Translations under genes and position numbers: made by a program
Assembly: GCF_014836445.1 (NCBI RefSeq)
Contig: NZ_JACSQV010000001.1
Location: 1-64,000, forward strand
From: Cellulomonas avistercoris
GTDB lineage: Bacteria > Actinomycetota > Actinomycetes > Actinomycetales > Cellulomonadaceae
Direction of reading: 5' to 3'
DNA: 64,000 nt
Notes under the pieces: model-generated
Databases searched by the model: none
What the model was told of the DNA's origin: nothing
What the model saw: only the letters and a program-made list of their open reading frames with translations
In this document: one piece after another, positions 47,431-55,763 of the stretch
How the letters are laid out: every line of letters begins with the position of its first letter
Position numbering within the stretch: position 1 is the stretch's first letter

Positions 47431-48608
47431 GCACGCCCACGACCCGTGACCGGGCGGCATGGTCCGGCGCCGACCCCGACGAGCTCGTGGTGCCCGGCGC
47501 CGGCGCACCCTCGCTGACCCACCTCCTGCCGGCCGCCGCGGCGGCGCTCGGCGTCGACCTGGACGGGGGAGCGGACGCGCAGGACCTCCTCGGCCTGCCG
47601 GCGGCGCGCCGCGTGTGCGTGGTCCTCGTCGACGGGCTCGGCCACCTCAACCTCGCCGAGCGCGGCGGTCACGCGCCGTTCCTGCGCTCGCTGCTCGCGT
47701 CGTCGCAGCCGCTGCTCAGCACCTTCCCCTCGACGACCGCGACCGCGGTGGCCGCCTTCGGCACGGGCCGCGGTCCGGGTGCCACGGGCATGCTCGGCTA
47801 CACGGTCCGGGTGCCCACGACGGGACGGCTCGGCAACCTCGTCTCGTGGACGGACATGCCGCGGCCCGAGGAGTGGCAGCCGCACCCGACGGTCTTCGAG
47901 CGGCTCGTCGCCGACGGCGTCCGGGTGACGAGCGTCGGCCCGGCACGGTTCGACGGATCGGGGCTGACGGGGGCGGCCCTGCGGGGTGCCGCGTACGCGC
48001 CCGCCGAGGCCCTCGGGGACCGCGTGGACGCGGTCGTGAGGGCCCTGCGGGAGCCCGGTCTGACGTACCTGTACTGGCACGACGTCGACAAGACGGGGCA
48101 CCACCACGGCTGGGGCTCGTGGCAGTGGGGCGAGGCGCTCAGCGAGCTCGACTCCGAGCTCGGGCGCCTGGCACGCTCGTTGCCGCGCGACACGCTGCTG
48201 GTCGTCACCGCGGACCACGGCATGGTCGACGTCGACCCCGCGCGGCGCCGCGACGTCGGCACCGACCCCGTGCTGGGTGCCCAGGTCGCGACCACCGGCG
48301 GTGAGCCGCGCGCGCTGCACCTGCACGTCGAGCCGGGCGCCGACCCCGAGGTCGTCGCGTCGCGCTGGCGCGCCGAGCTGGGGGACGACGCGGTCGTGCG
48401 GACGCGCGACGAGGCGGTCGACGCGGGCTGGTTCGGGCCCGTCGAGCCCCGGGTGCTGCCCGTGGTGGGGGACGTGGTGGTCGCCATGACGGGCGCCGCG
48501 ACCGTCGTGGACTCGCGCACACAGACGTCCGCGTCGATCGCGCTGCGCGGCGTGCACGGGTCGCTGACGGCCCGCGAGATGCTCGTGCCGCTGCTGGTGC
48601 TCGCATGA
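47427..48608 (+). CDS. Alkaline phosphatase-superfamily enzyme (nucleotide pyrophosphatase-like)
   Basis: The 393-residue enzyme has the superfamily metal and nucleophile motifs: VVLVDGLG (Asp), STFPSTTATA (Thr nucleophile), WHDVDKTGHHHG (Asp and His) and TADHGMVD (Asp-His). This pattern fits type I phosphodiesterase/nucleotide pyrophosphatases. There is no signal peptide, so it is cytosolic. The start overlaps the DUF5998 stop (GTGA). The substrate is unknown. Confidence 0.87.
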   Translation: MSTPTTRDRAAWSGADPDELVVPGAGAPSLTHLLPAAAAALGVDLDGGADAQDLLGLPAARRVCVVLVDGLGHLNLAERGGHAPFLRSLLASSQPLLSTFPSTTATAVAAFGTGRGPGATGMLGYTVRVPTTGRLGNLVSWTDMPRPEEWQPHPTVFERLVADGVRVTSVGPARFDGSGLTGAALRGAAYAPAEALGDRVDAVVRALREPGLTYLYWHDVDKTGHHHGWGSWQWGEALSELDSELGRLARSLPRDTLLVVTADHGMVDVDPARRRDVGTDPVLGAQVATTGGEPRALHLHVEPGADPEVVASRWRAELGDDAVVRTRDEAVDAGWFGPVEPRVLPVVGDVVVAMTGAATVVDSRTQTSASIALRGVHGSLTAREMLVPLLVLA

Positions 48609-48640
48609 GCGCCCGAGCGGTGCGCGGGAGGGGCTAGCGC

Positions 48641-49321
48641 GTGGCCGAGCTGGTGTTCTTCTCCGGGACGATGGACTGCGGCAAGTCGACGCTCGCGCTG
48701 CAGATGCACCACAACCACGCCGCGCGCGGCCGCGACGGCGTGCTGTTCACGCGGCAGGACCGCGCGGGCAACGCGGTCATCTCCTCGCGGCTCGGGCTGC
48801 AGCGCCGCGCCGACGAGGTCGACGACACGACGGACTTCTGGGCGGAGGTCGTCACGCGCCGCACGCGCGGGCGCCCCGTCGACTACCTCGTCGCGGACGA
48901 GGCGCAGTTCTACACCGCGGCGCAGGTCGAGCAGCTCGCGCGCGTCGTCGACGAGCTGTCGGCGGACGTCTTCGCGTTCGGCATCACGACCGACTTCCGC
49001 GCCCGGCTGTTCCCCGGGTCGGCGCGCCTCGTGGAGCTGGCCGACCGCGTCGAGGTGCTCCAGGTGCGGGCGCTGTGCTGGTGCGGCTCGCGCGCGACCC
49101 ACAACGCGCGCACGGTCGACGGCATCATGGTCGTCGAGGGCGACCAGGTCGTGGTGGGCGACGTCGCCGCGACGGCCGGCGAGGCCGCCTACGAGGTGCT
49201 GTGCCGTCGGCACCACGTGCGCCGCATGACCGCGCGCGTCGCCCGGGCCACCGGGCCGTCGGCCCAGACCCTGCTGTTCGACGACGCCGACGGCGCACCC
49301 TCCGGGGGCGCCGCGCGCTGA
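48641..49321 (+). CDS. tdk: Thymidine kinase, type II
   Basis: Thymidine kinase phosphorylates thymidine in the salvage route. The 226-residue protein has the P-loop SGTMDCGKST at residues 8-17, the YLVADEAQFY motif, and zinc ligands in LCWCGS and LCRRHH. The C-terminal tail is Gly/Ala-rich. The start GTG 48641 follows GGGAGGGG. It lies 32 bases after the phosphodiesterase gene. Confidence 0.93.
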   Translation: MAELVFFSGTMDCGKSTLALQMHHNHAARGRDGVLFTRQDRAGNAVISSRLGLQRRADEVDDTTDFWAEVVTRRTRGRPVDYLVADEAQFYTAAQVEQLARVVDELSADVFAFGITTDFRARLFPGSARLVELADRVEVLQVRALCWCGSRATHNARTVDGIMVVEGDQVVVGDVAATAGEAAYEVLCRRHHVRRMTARVARATGPSAQTLLFDDADGAPSGGAAR

Positions 49322-49328
49322 CCGCGCG

Positions 49329-50465
49329 TCACTCGGGCTTGGCGCCGAAGACGATCTCGTCCCAGCTCGGGACCTTCGCGCGGGCACGTCGCGGCCGGCG
49401 CTCGGCGGGTGCCGGGCGTGCCTCGTCGCTCTCGGTCGTGGCGTCCCGGTGCCCGTCGTCCGACGACGCCGGAGACGTCCCTGCGCCCGGCGGCGTCGTG
49501 CGCTCCGGGCGGGCCTGCGGGTGCGCACGCTCGGAGCGGGTCGACGGGCTCGTCCGCTCGCCGCGCGCCGGCGTCAGGACCACGGCCTCGCGTGCGGGGT
49601 CGGCGTCCACGGGGTGCGCGCCCGGGGCGCTCGCCTCGTCGACGGTCGTCCCGGCAGCCGGGTCCGCGCCGCCGCTCGGTGCGAAGTCGAAGGCGTGCGG
49701 CGGGCCGAACCCCTCGAACTCCTCGTCGTCACCCTCGAGGTCGAGCGGCTGGCGCACGCCTCGACGCGTCCGCAGCTCGTCCAGCAGCGCGTGCGTCGGC
49801 TCCTGCGGGTCGGCGGGCGTGTCCGCGAGGGCGTCGACCGCCTCGAGGTCGAAGACGACGTCGCGCACCGCGGCCAGGTGCCGGCGGGACACGGGCTCGT
49901 CGAGCTCGGTCTCGGACAGCCAGCGGGCCTCGTCCTCGTCCGCGACGACCGTGCGGCGCACCGGGTCGTAGTTCCACCGCGCCAGGGACGGCTCGTCGCC
50001 GACGACGAACCGCGCCAGCACGGTCCACGGTCCGGCGCCCTCGCGCGCGGCGTCCCACGCGAGGGACCCGACGTCCACGCCGCGCGCCGCGAGCCGGTCG
50101 GTCACGAGCTCACCGAGCAGCGGGGCCCCCGAGTCGCGCCCGACACGGGTGCCGCGCGCCTGCTCGGCGATGTACTCGCGCTCGGCCAGGACCGGGCCCT
50201 CGTAGCGCCGCACCGCCTCGACGGGCACGCCCGCGGCGTCGGCCACCTCCTGCGCGGTCGCGCCTGCGCGGATCCGCGACTGGATCTCGCGCGGGCTCAG
50301 CGCGCTCGCCTGCTCCGCGCGCAGCTGCTCCAGCTGCGGACGGTCACGGCGCACCGCGGCCCGCAGCGGGTCGTCGATACGCAGGCGGAAGCGCTGCCCG
50401 TCGGGCGCGACGACGACGAGGTGCTCCCCGTCCTCGTGCAGACCGACCAGCTCCAGCTCACCCAT
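49329..50465 (-). CDS. sepH: Septation protein SepH
   Basis: SepH helps FtsZ assemble at division sites in Streptomyces and mycobacteria. The 378-residue protein starts with the DUF3071 domain, including a helix-turn-helix (SPREIQSRIRAGATAQEVAD, about 57-76), then a long disordered Pro/Glu/Arg region, and ends with the conserved VPSWDEIVFG peptide. The start ATG 50465 follows GGAGG. It converges on tdk with only 7 bases between the stops. Confidence 0.93.
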   Translation of the reverse strand: MGELELVGLHEDGEHLVVVAPDGQRFRLRIDDPLRAAVRRDRPQLEQLRAEQASALSPREIQSRIRAGATAQEVADAAGVPVEAVRRYEGPVLAEREYIAEQARGTRVGRDSGAPLLGELVTDRLAARGVDVGSLAWDAAREGAGPWTVLARFVVGDEPSLARWNYDPVRRTVVADEDEARWLSETELDEPVSRRHLAAVRDVVFDLEAVDALADTPADPQEPTHALLDELRTRRGVRQPLDLEGDDEEFEGFGPPHAFDFAPSGGADPAAGTTVDEASAPGAHPVDADPAREAVVLTPARGERTSPSTRSERAHPQARPERTTPPGAGTSPASSDDGHRDATTESDEARPAPAERRPRRARAKVPSWDEIVFGAKPE

Positions 50466-50599
50466 ACGACCTCCCGGGGCTCCACGACGGAGCCTGCCAC
50501 CTCGCGGGCCGGAACGCGCGCACCTGCGTCGGTGCGCCGCCGCACCGGACGCGTCACACCCGTGCTCGGCTCGCGTGCCACGACCGCACGGCGCTGCGG

Positions 50600-50605
50600 C
50601 AGGAT
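50600..50605 (+). promoter_or_regulatory. -10 box of the inositol phosphatase gene, leaderless start
   Basis: CAGGAT lies 6 bases before GTG 50612. Upstream, CGGTGCG-CCGC-CGCACCG (50530-50547) is a perfect inverted repeat that could be an operator for this gene or for sepH. Confidence 0.45.
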
Positions 50606-50611
50606 GGCTGC

Positions 50612-51481
50612 GTGACCTCCTCCCACGACCCGTCGCCCCCCACGCACCCCCCGGTGGCCGATCTCGTCGCCGTCGCCGAGCAGGTCGCGCGCGCCGCCGG
50701 ACGCCTGGTGCACGAGGGTCGGCCGCAGACCGTCGGCGTCGCGGCCACCAAGTCCAGCGCCGTCGACGTCGTGACCGCGATGGACCTGGCGTCCGAGGAC
50801 CTCGTGCGTCGCACGCTGGCGCGGCTGCGGCCCGACGACGCGGTCCTGGGCGAGGAGGGCGGGCACCGGGCCGGCACGTCCGGCGTGACGTGGGTGGTCG
50901 ACCCGATCGACGGCACCGTCAACTACCTCTACGGCCTGCCCGCGTACGCCGTGAGCGTCGCGGCGGTGGTCGGGGAGCCGACCCCAGCGACGTGGACCGT
51001 GGTCGCGGCGTGCGTCCACGCGCCGGCCACCCGGGAGACGTGGACCGCGGGGCGCGGGCTGGGCGCGTACCTCGGCGGCCGGCGGCTGTCCGTCGCGCCG
51101 GCGCCCTCCCTGGACCGGTGCCTGCTCGGCACCGGGTTCGGGTACGTCGCCGAGCGGCGCCGCGCGCAGGCCCGGGTGCTCGCGTCCCTGCTGCCCCGGG
51201 TCCGCGACGTGCGACGGATGGGGGCCGCGGCGATCGACCTCTGCCAGGTCGCCACGGGCCGGCTCGACCTGTACTACGAGCGGGGGCTGCAGCCGTGGGA
51301 CCTGGCGGCGGGCGCGCTCGTGGTGGCCGAGGCGGGCGGTGTCGTGACGGGGCTGCGGGGGGCGTCGGCGGGTGAGGGGATGACCGTCGCCGGGGCCGCG
51401 GAACGCGTCGCCGAGCTCGTCGCGATCCTCGAGGAGGAGCGCGCCGACGCACCCGAGGGACCCGCGCCCGGCATCGGGTGA
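50612..51481 (+). CDS. suhB: Inositol monophosphatase family protein
   Basis: The 289-residue enzyme has the Li-sensitive phosphatase motifs: EEGG (metal Glu), DPIDGTVNYLYG, and the C-terminal QPWDLAAGALVVAEAGG. It would release phosphate from inositol phosphates or related sugar phosphates. The same gene type lies next to the DUF4193 and dut genes in M. tuberculosis (Rv2701c). The start GTG 50612 is leaderless if the CAGGAT box is right. Confidence 0.9.
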   Translation: MTSSHDPSPPTHPPVADLVAVAEQVARAAGRLVHEGRPQTVGVAATKSSAVDVVTAMDLASEDLVRRTLARLRPDDAVLGEEGGHRAGTSGVTWVVDPIDGTVNYLYGLPAYAVSVAAVVGEPTPATWTVVAACVHAPATRETWTAGRGLGAYLGGRRLSVAPAPSLDRCLLGTGFGYVAERRRAQARVLASLLPRVRDVRRMGAAAIDLCQVATGRLDLYYERGLQPWDLAAGALVVAEAGGVVTGLRGASAGEGMTVAGAAERVAELVAILEEERADAPEGPAPGIG

Positions 51482-51515
51482 ACCGGGCGTCGGGCGGTTC
51501 GGGCAGTGCGGTCCT

Positions 51516-51553
51516 GACCAGGGCAAATGCCCCTTCGGGAGGTGTCGCTGGTC
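51516..51553 (+). other. Structured spacer before DUF4193
   Basis: The 220-base gap 51482-51701 holds no gene. Near its start GACCAG (51516-51521) can pair with CTGGTC (51548-51553), enclosing a smaller GGGC-AAAT-GCCC-type hairpin. It may be the terminator of the phosphatase gene or a leader element. No clear -10 or -35 pair for DUF4193 was found; the AT-richer part 51605-51690 probably holds its promoter. Confidence 0.4.
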
Positions 51554-51701
51554 ACGTCGGGGCACATGGTCACGCGTCCGTGTTCGCATCCGTGCCCGCG
51601 GTGATGCAGAATCCGACCGCGCGGGGAACAAAACGCTGGCGTGGCGCATTTACCCCGCGTACCACGACACTGCTGCAGAAGACGGAGTGTGACGCTCACA
51701 C

Positions 51702-52001
51702 ATGGCAACCGACTACGACGCCCCGCGCAAGACCGAGGAGGACCTGAGCGAGGACTCGCTCCAGGAGCTCCAGGCTCGGCGCTCCGACAAGAACTCGGGC
51801 GTGGTGGACGAGGACGAGACGGAGGCCGCCGAGGGCTTCGAGCTCCCCGGCGCCGACCTGTCCGGCGAGGAGCTCTCCGTCCGCGTCCTTCCCCGCCAGG
51901 CCGACGAGTTCACGTGCTCCAAGTGCTTCCTGGTGCACCACCGCAGCCAGCTCGCCTACGAGCGTGAGGGCAGCCCCGTGTGCTCGGAGTGCGCGGCCTG
52001 A
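51702..52001 (+). CDS. DUF4193 zinc-ribbon-like protein
   Basis: The 99-residue acidic protein matches DUF4193 (Rv2699c type). It starts MATDYDAPRKT and ends in a metal site made of C72-x2-C75 (CSKC) and C94-x2-C97 (CSEC). Such proteins are abundant and conserved in Actinobacteria; the function is unknown, though RNA polymerase or nucleic-acid binding has been suspected for similar ribbons. It is transcribed alone, toward the convergent DUF3093 gene. Confidence 0.92.
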   Translation: MATDYDAPRKTEEDLSEDSLQELQARRSDKNSGVVDEDETEAAEGFELPGADLSGEELSVRVLPRQADEFTCSKCFLVHHRSQLAYEREGSPVCSECAA

Positions 52002-52017
52002 CCGCACCGCACCACCC

Positions 52018-52051
52018 GACGGCCGGTCACCCTGCGGGGTGGTCGGCCGTC
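52018..52051. terminator. Bidirectional terminator DUF4193 / DUF3093
   Basis: GACGGCCG (52018-52025) pairs with CGGCCGTC (52044-52051), with an inner ACCC/GGGT stem. It overlaps the last codons of the DUF3093 gene. Confidence 0.8.
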
Positions 52052-52572
52052 GTCGTGCCGGGCCGGTCGGCCGGCGTCCCGCCGAGCGCCGCGACGAGCT
52101 CGTCCGGCCGCCGCGTCGAGACGATCCAGTACGGCGTCGGGTCCTGCGGGTCACGCACCTCGACGCGGACCGCGGTCCCGATCCACGACCGCAGGCACGC
52201 GAACGCGCGGGCGTCGAGCGCCGGTCCGAGCTCGGTCCGCAGCGCCGCCCGGTCCAGCACGCGGGGCGCCGCGAGCAGACGCACGGGGATCTGCGCCGTG
52301 CCGGCGCGCAGCGTCCCGCGCGCGACCTCCACGCGGGGGGTCGTCAGGACCGCCCCCGCGAGGCCCCCCAGCAGCGCGAGCACACCGACGACGAGCGCGA
52401 GCAGCGTGTCGACCGGCACGAACGCCGCGCCCAGCACGGCCGCGAAGCCCACGACGCCGCACCAGCCCAGCGGACCGGGCCACAGCCGCTCGCGGAACCC
52501 CGCTCGGGCCGTGGGCGCTGACGACGGCGACGGCGACTCGTACGACGGTGCGGGCTCGGGTGTCGTGGTCAT
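52027..52572 (-). CDS. DUF3093 membrane protein
   Basis: The 181-residue protein has a disordered Ser/Pro N-terminus, two close transmembrane helices (about 36-80) and a C-terminal domain with [18 protein letters not shown], matching DUF3093 (Rv2698 type). It lies between DUF4193 and dut as in mycobacteria and is divergent from dut. The start ATG 52572 follows GAGGAC. Function unknown. Confidence 0.88.
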   Translation of the reverse strand: MTTTPEPAPSYESPSPSSAPTARAGFRERLWPGPLGWCGVVGFAAVLGAAFVPVDTLLALVVGVLALLGGLAGAVLTTPRVEVARGTLRAGTAQIPVRLLAAPRVLDRAALRTELGPALDARAFACLRSWIGTAVRVEVRDPQDPTPYWIVSTRRPDELVAALGGTPADRPGTTTADHPAG

Positions 52573-52629
52573 GTCCTCAGGATCTCATCGCCCCGGACGT
52601 CCCGGTGCCCCGCACGACGCCCGGAGCGG

Positions 52630-52635
52630 TAGGGT
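52630..52635 (+). promoter_or_regulatory. -10 box of dut, leaderless start
   Basis: TAGGGT lies 8 bases before GTG 52644 and no Shine-Dalgarno sequence is present. Confidence 0.6.
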
Positions 52636-52643
52636 CGGCCCCC

Positions 52644-53162
52644 GTGACAGCGACCAGCAGCCGTGGCCCCGACGACGTGGACGAGGGTGTGGTGGACGCG
52701 GGCGTGCAGGTGCTGCTGCGCCGGCTCGACCCGGACCTGCCCGCACCGGCCTACGCCCACCCCCTCGACGCGGGTGCCGACCTGGTGGCGCGCGAGGACG
52801 TGACGCTGGCCCCCGGAGCACGGGCCACCGTCCCGACGGGCGTCGCGATCGCCCTGCCGCCCGGCTACGCGGCGTTCGTCCACCCGCGTTCGGGGCTGGC
52901 GTCGCGCCACGGTCTGACGGTCGTCAACGCCCCGGGCACGGTCGACGCCGGCTACCGCGGCGAGATCGCGGTGACGCTGCTCAACACGGACCGCGAGCAG
53001 GCGATCGAGCTGCGTCGCGGCGACCGCATCGCACAGCTCGTGGTGCAGCGCGTCGAGCACGCGCGGTTCGTCGAGGTCGACACGCTGCCGGACTCGGTCC
53101 GCGGCGCCGGCGGGTTCGGCTCCAGCGGGGGATGGGCGGCCGCGGGAGCGTCCACGGCGTGA
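52644..53162 (+). CDS. dut: dUTP diphosphatase
   Basis: dUTPase converts dUTP to dUMP, keeping uracil out of DNA and feeding dTMP synthesis. The 172-residue trimeric-type enzyme has all five motifs: [39 protein letters not shown] and [10 protein letters not shown]. It has about 20 extra N-terminal residues. The start GTG 52644 is supported by the -10 box. Confidence 0.96.
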   Translation: MTATSSRGPDDVDEGVVDAGVQVLLRRLDPDLPAPAYAHPLDAGADLVAREDVTLAPGARATVPTGVAIALPPGYAAFVHPRSGLASRHGLTVVNAPGTVDAGYRGEIAVTLLNTDREQAIELRRGDRIAQLVVQRVEHARFVEVDTLPDSVRGAGGFGSSGGWAAAGASTA

Positions 53163-53188
53163 CCGTGGCGCGGCCGTCGGCCGGTTGC

Positions 53189-53226
53189 GGAACTACTGTC
53201 GTCATGAGGGACGTTGTCCTTCATGA
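53189..53226 (+). promoter_or_regulatory. Promoter and inverted repeat before DUF3710
   Basis: TACTGT (53194-53199) is a -10 candidate. Directly after it an 11-base inverted repeat, TCATGAGGGAC (53202-53212) and GTCCTTCATGA (53216-53226) with one mismatch, covers the expected transcript start. Alternatively GGAAC (53189) and GTT (53213) are spaced like an ECF sigma promoter. Confidence 0.5.
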
Positions 53227-53277
53227 GGACGTCGGTGCAGGGCGAGGGCGCGTGAGCGCCGGTCGGAGGAAGTGAAC

Positions 53278-54009
53278 GTGGGTCTGTTCCGTCGTGGCCC
53301 CAAGGAGGGCGGCGCGTCCGACACGCCGGCCGACGTCCCGCAGGACGAGGAGGTGGCGGCCGCGCCCGGTGAGGAGCTCGTCACCGGCGACGAGCCCGAC
53401 GCCGACGCTCGCGGTCCCTGGGACGCGGACGGGCCGTTCCCGGCGGCGCCGCGCGTCGACCTGGGCGCGATCCAGCTGCCGTCCCTCGAGGGCATGGAGG
53501 TGCGCCTCGAGGTCGACAAGGCCACCAACGTCGTCTCCGCGGTCGCCGTGCTGCTGGAAGGCTCGTCGCTGCAGCTCCAGGCCTTCGCCGCCCCGCGCAG
53601 CGAGGGCATCTGGGACGAGATCCGCGACGAGATCGCGGCGTCCATCACGCAGCAGGGCGGCACGGTGGACGACCTGCCGGGACCGTTCGGTCGCGAGCTC
53701 CTCGCCCGGCTGCCCGTCCGGACGCCCGAGGGGCGCACAGGTCACCGGCCGGCACGGTTCATCGGCAGCGACGGCCCCCGCTGGTTCCTGCGCGGCGTCC
53801 TGACCGGTCGTGCCGCGGTGGAGCCCGACGCCGCCGGCACGCTGGAGGACCTCTTCAGCCAGGTCGTGGTGGTCCGCGGGAGCGACGCCCGCCCGCCGCG
53901 CGACCTCCTGCCCCTGCAGCTGCCCGGCGGCGCGACCCCGCCGCCGCCGCCCGCGGACCCGCGGCTCGCGCCCCCCGAGCGCGGGCCGGAGATCACGGAG
54001 ATCGGATGA
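53278..54009 (+). CDS. DUF3710 family protein
   Basis: The 243-residue protein has a disordered acidic N-terminus (to about residue 60) and then the DUF3710 core with VDLGAIQLP, EGIWDEIRDEI and GPRWFLRGVLTG. It is the counterpart of Rv2696c next to dut. I prefer GTG 53278 over GTG 53272 because GGAGGA at 53265-53270 is 7 bases away; the earlier GTG is too close. The stop overlaps the OB-fold gene (ATGA). Function unknown. Confidence 0.88.
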   Translation: MGLFRRGPKEGGASDTPADVPQDEEVAAAPGEELVTGDEPDADARGPWDADGPFPAAPRVDLGAIQLPSLEGMEVRLEVDKATNVVSAVAVLLEGSSLQLQAFAAPRSEGIWDEIRDEIAASITQQGGTVDDLPGPFGRELLARLPVRTPEGRTGHRPARFIGSDGPRWFLRGVLTGRAAVEPDAAGTLEDLFSQVVVVRGSDARPPRDLLPLQLPGGATPPPPPADPRLAPPERGPEITEIG

Positions 54010-54374
54010 CCCTCACCGAGCGCGTGCGCAAGGTGCTCGCCTCGCAGGCCGAGATCGAGGCCGACGAGGAGCGGGCCGACGCCCTGCGCGTCCCCGGCTG
54101 CTGCCCGGTCGCGGCGCTGCCGCACCGCGAGCGCGCCAGCGTGTCCGGCGTGCTCCGCTCGGTGACCCTGCGCCCTCGCGAGGGCGTGCCCGCGATCGAG
54201 GCCGAGCTCTACGACGGGTCCGGCGCGCTCGACCTCGTGTGGCTCGGGCGCCGCCGGATCGCCGGCATCGAGCCGGGGCGGCGCCTCAAGGTCGACGGCA
54301 TGGTGTGCCTGGTCGACGGCCGGCGTACCGTCTTCAACCCGCGCTACGAGCTGCGCGCCCGACCGGGGGAGTGA
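54006..54374 (+). CDS. OB-fold nucleic-acid-binding protein
   Basis: The 122-residue protein has a short N-terminal helix and an OB-fold (about 40-118) of the tRNA-anti type, with ASVSGVLRSVTLRPREG and ALDLVWLGRRRIAGIEPG strands. It corresponds to Rv2694c, between DUF3710 and DUF3159. RNA or single-stranded DNA binding is the likely activity. ATG 54006 overlaps the upstream stop. Confidence 0.85.
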   Translation: MTLTERVRKVLASQAEIEADEERADALRVPGCCPVAALPHRERASVSGVLRSVTLRPREGVPAIEAELYDGSGALDLVWLGRRRIAGIEPGRRLKVDGMVCLVDGRRTVFNPRYELRARPGE

Positions 54375-54379
54375 ACCCG

Positions 54380-55156
54380 ATGAACGATCCGAGGGACGCC
54401 CGACCCGGCATGCCGCGCGACGACGAGCCGGTCGTCCTCGACGCGGTCGACGACGTCGTCCCCCCGGAGGAGGGCGGCGCGCGAGGGCTGCGGTCCCTGA
54501 CGGCCGACGAGTTCTCGGCCGCCGACGCCGTCGGCGGGGTGCGGGGCATCGTCGAGGCGGTCGCCCCGGGTCTGCTCTTCGTGGTCGTGTACATCGCCAC
54601 GGGCCAGCAGCTGCGGCCCGCGCTCATCGCGGCGTCGGCGGCCGCCGCCCTGGCCGTCGTCGCCCGGCTGGTGCAGCGCACCCCCGTCACGCAGGCGTTC
54701 TCCGGCGTGCTCGGCGTCGGCATCGGCGTGGTGTGGGCGTGGCGCACGGGTGACGCGAGCGACTACTTCGCGTACGGGCTGCTCATCAACGTGACGTACC
54801 TCGTCGGCACGCTCGTGTCGATCCTCGCCGGGTGGCCCGTCGTCGGGCTGCTCATGGGCATGTTCAGCGCGCGCGGCCCGCTCGGCGGCGGACCCTGGTC
54901 GGCGGCCGTCGAGTGGCGCCGGGACCCCGTGCTGCGCCGCCGGTACGCGTTGGCCACGTGGCCGTGGGTCGCGATGTTCGCGCTGCGTCTGCTGGTCCAG
55001 CTGCCGTTGTTCTACGCCGACGAGGTCGTGTGGCTCGGCACCGCGAAGCTCGCGATGGGTCTGCCGCTCACCGCGGTGGCGCTGTGGGTCAGCTGGATGC
55101 TGGTCCGCGGGTCAGCAGGCGCTCGAGCGCCTGCTCGTCCACGTCTCGACCCGTGA
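54380..55156 (+). CDS. DUF3159 membrane protein
   Basis: The 258-residue protein has an acidic cytoplasmic N-terminus and about five or six transmembrane helices, matching DUF3159 (Rv2693c type). It includes the GLLINVTYLVGTLVSILAGW helix. ATG 54380 has GGGGAG 7 bases upstream; GTG 54371, overlapping the upstream stop, is an alternative. The last 68 bases overlap the convergent trkA gene. Function unknown; its steady pairing with trkA-type genes hints at ion or envelope homeostasis. Confidence 0.87.
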   Translation: MNDPRDARPGMPRDDEPVVLDAVDDVVPPEEGGARGLRSLTADEFSAADAVGGVRGIVEAVAPGLLFVVVYIATGQQLRPALIAASAAAALAVVARLVQRTPVTQAFSGVLGVGIGVVWAWRTGDASDYFAYGLLINVTYLVGTLVSILAGWPVVGLLMGMFSARGPLGGGPWSAAVEWRRDPVLRRRYALATWPWVAMFALRLLVQLPLFYADEVVWLGTAKLAMGLPLTAVALWVSWMLVRGSAGARAPARPRLDP

Positions 55157-55763
55157 CGAAGAGCAGCTCGTCGCGACCCTCGAGGGTGTCGTCCGGGCTG
55201 GGCGTCAGCGGGCGCGCGTCGCGCACGATGCACGCGAGCACGGTGTCGGTCGGCCACGCGACCTGACCGATGCGCACGCCTGCCAGAGGTGAGCCCTCCG
55301 GCAGGGTCAGCTCGAGGATGTTCGCCTTCGACTGGTGGAACGTGAAGATGCGCACGAGGTCGCCGACGGCGACGGCCTCCTCGACCATCGCGGTCATGAT
55401 GCGAGGGGTCGAGACCGCCACGTCGACGCCCCAGGCGGCGTCGAACATCCACTCGTTCTTGGGGTTGTTGACGCGGGCGACCGTGCGGGGCACGCCGAAC
55501 TCCGTCTTCGCGAGCAGCGAGATCACGAGGTTGGCCTTGTCGTCGCCCGTGGCGGCGACCATGACGTCGCACTCGTCGGCGCGCACCTCGCGCAGCGTGG
55601 GCAGCTCGCACGCGTCGGCCAGCAGCCAGTCCGCGTCGGCGACCTGGGCGACGCGCATCGCCGAGGGCTGGCGGTCGACGAGGGTGACCTCGTGGTCGTG
55701 GGCCAGCAGCTCGCGCGCGATGGACCGGCCGACCGAGCCGGCTCCGGCGATGACGACCCTCAT
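55089..55763 (-). CDS. ceoC: TrkA/CeoC-type potassium channel regulatory protein
   Basis: The 224-residue protein has an N-terminal RCK_N Rossmann domain (MRVVIAGAGSVGRSIA, then LVDRQPSAM) for NAD(H) or nucleotide binding and a C-terminal RCK_C domain (from about residue 140). It is the second of two adjacent TrkA-like proteins and starts inside the stop of the first (ATGA). Together they probably gate a K+ uptake system. The 3' end overlaps DUF3159 on the other strand. Confidence 0.88.
   Translation of the reverse strand: MRVVIAGAGSVGRSIARELLAHDHEVTLVDRQPSAMRVAQVADADWLLADACELPTLREVRADECDVMVAATGDDKANLVISLLAKTEFGVPRTVARVNNPKNEWMFDAAWGVDVAVSTPRIMTAMVEEAVAVGDLVRIFTFHQSKANILELTLPEGSPLAGVRIGQVAWPTDTVLACIVRDARPLTPSPDDTLEGRDELLFVTGRDVDEQALERLLTRGPASS

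Noticed and set aside
51625..51650. GGAAC as an ECF sigma -35 before DUF4193
   Set aside because: No GTT or CGTC-like -10 is found at 15-19 bases, so the match was dropped.
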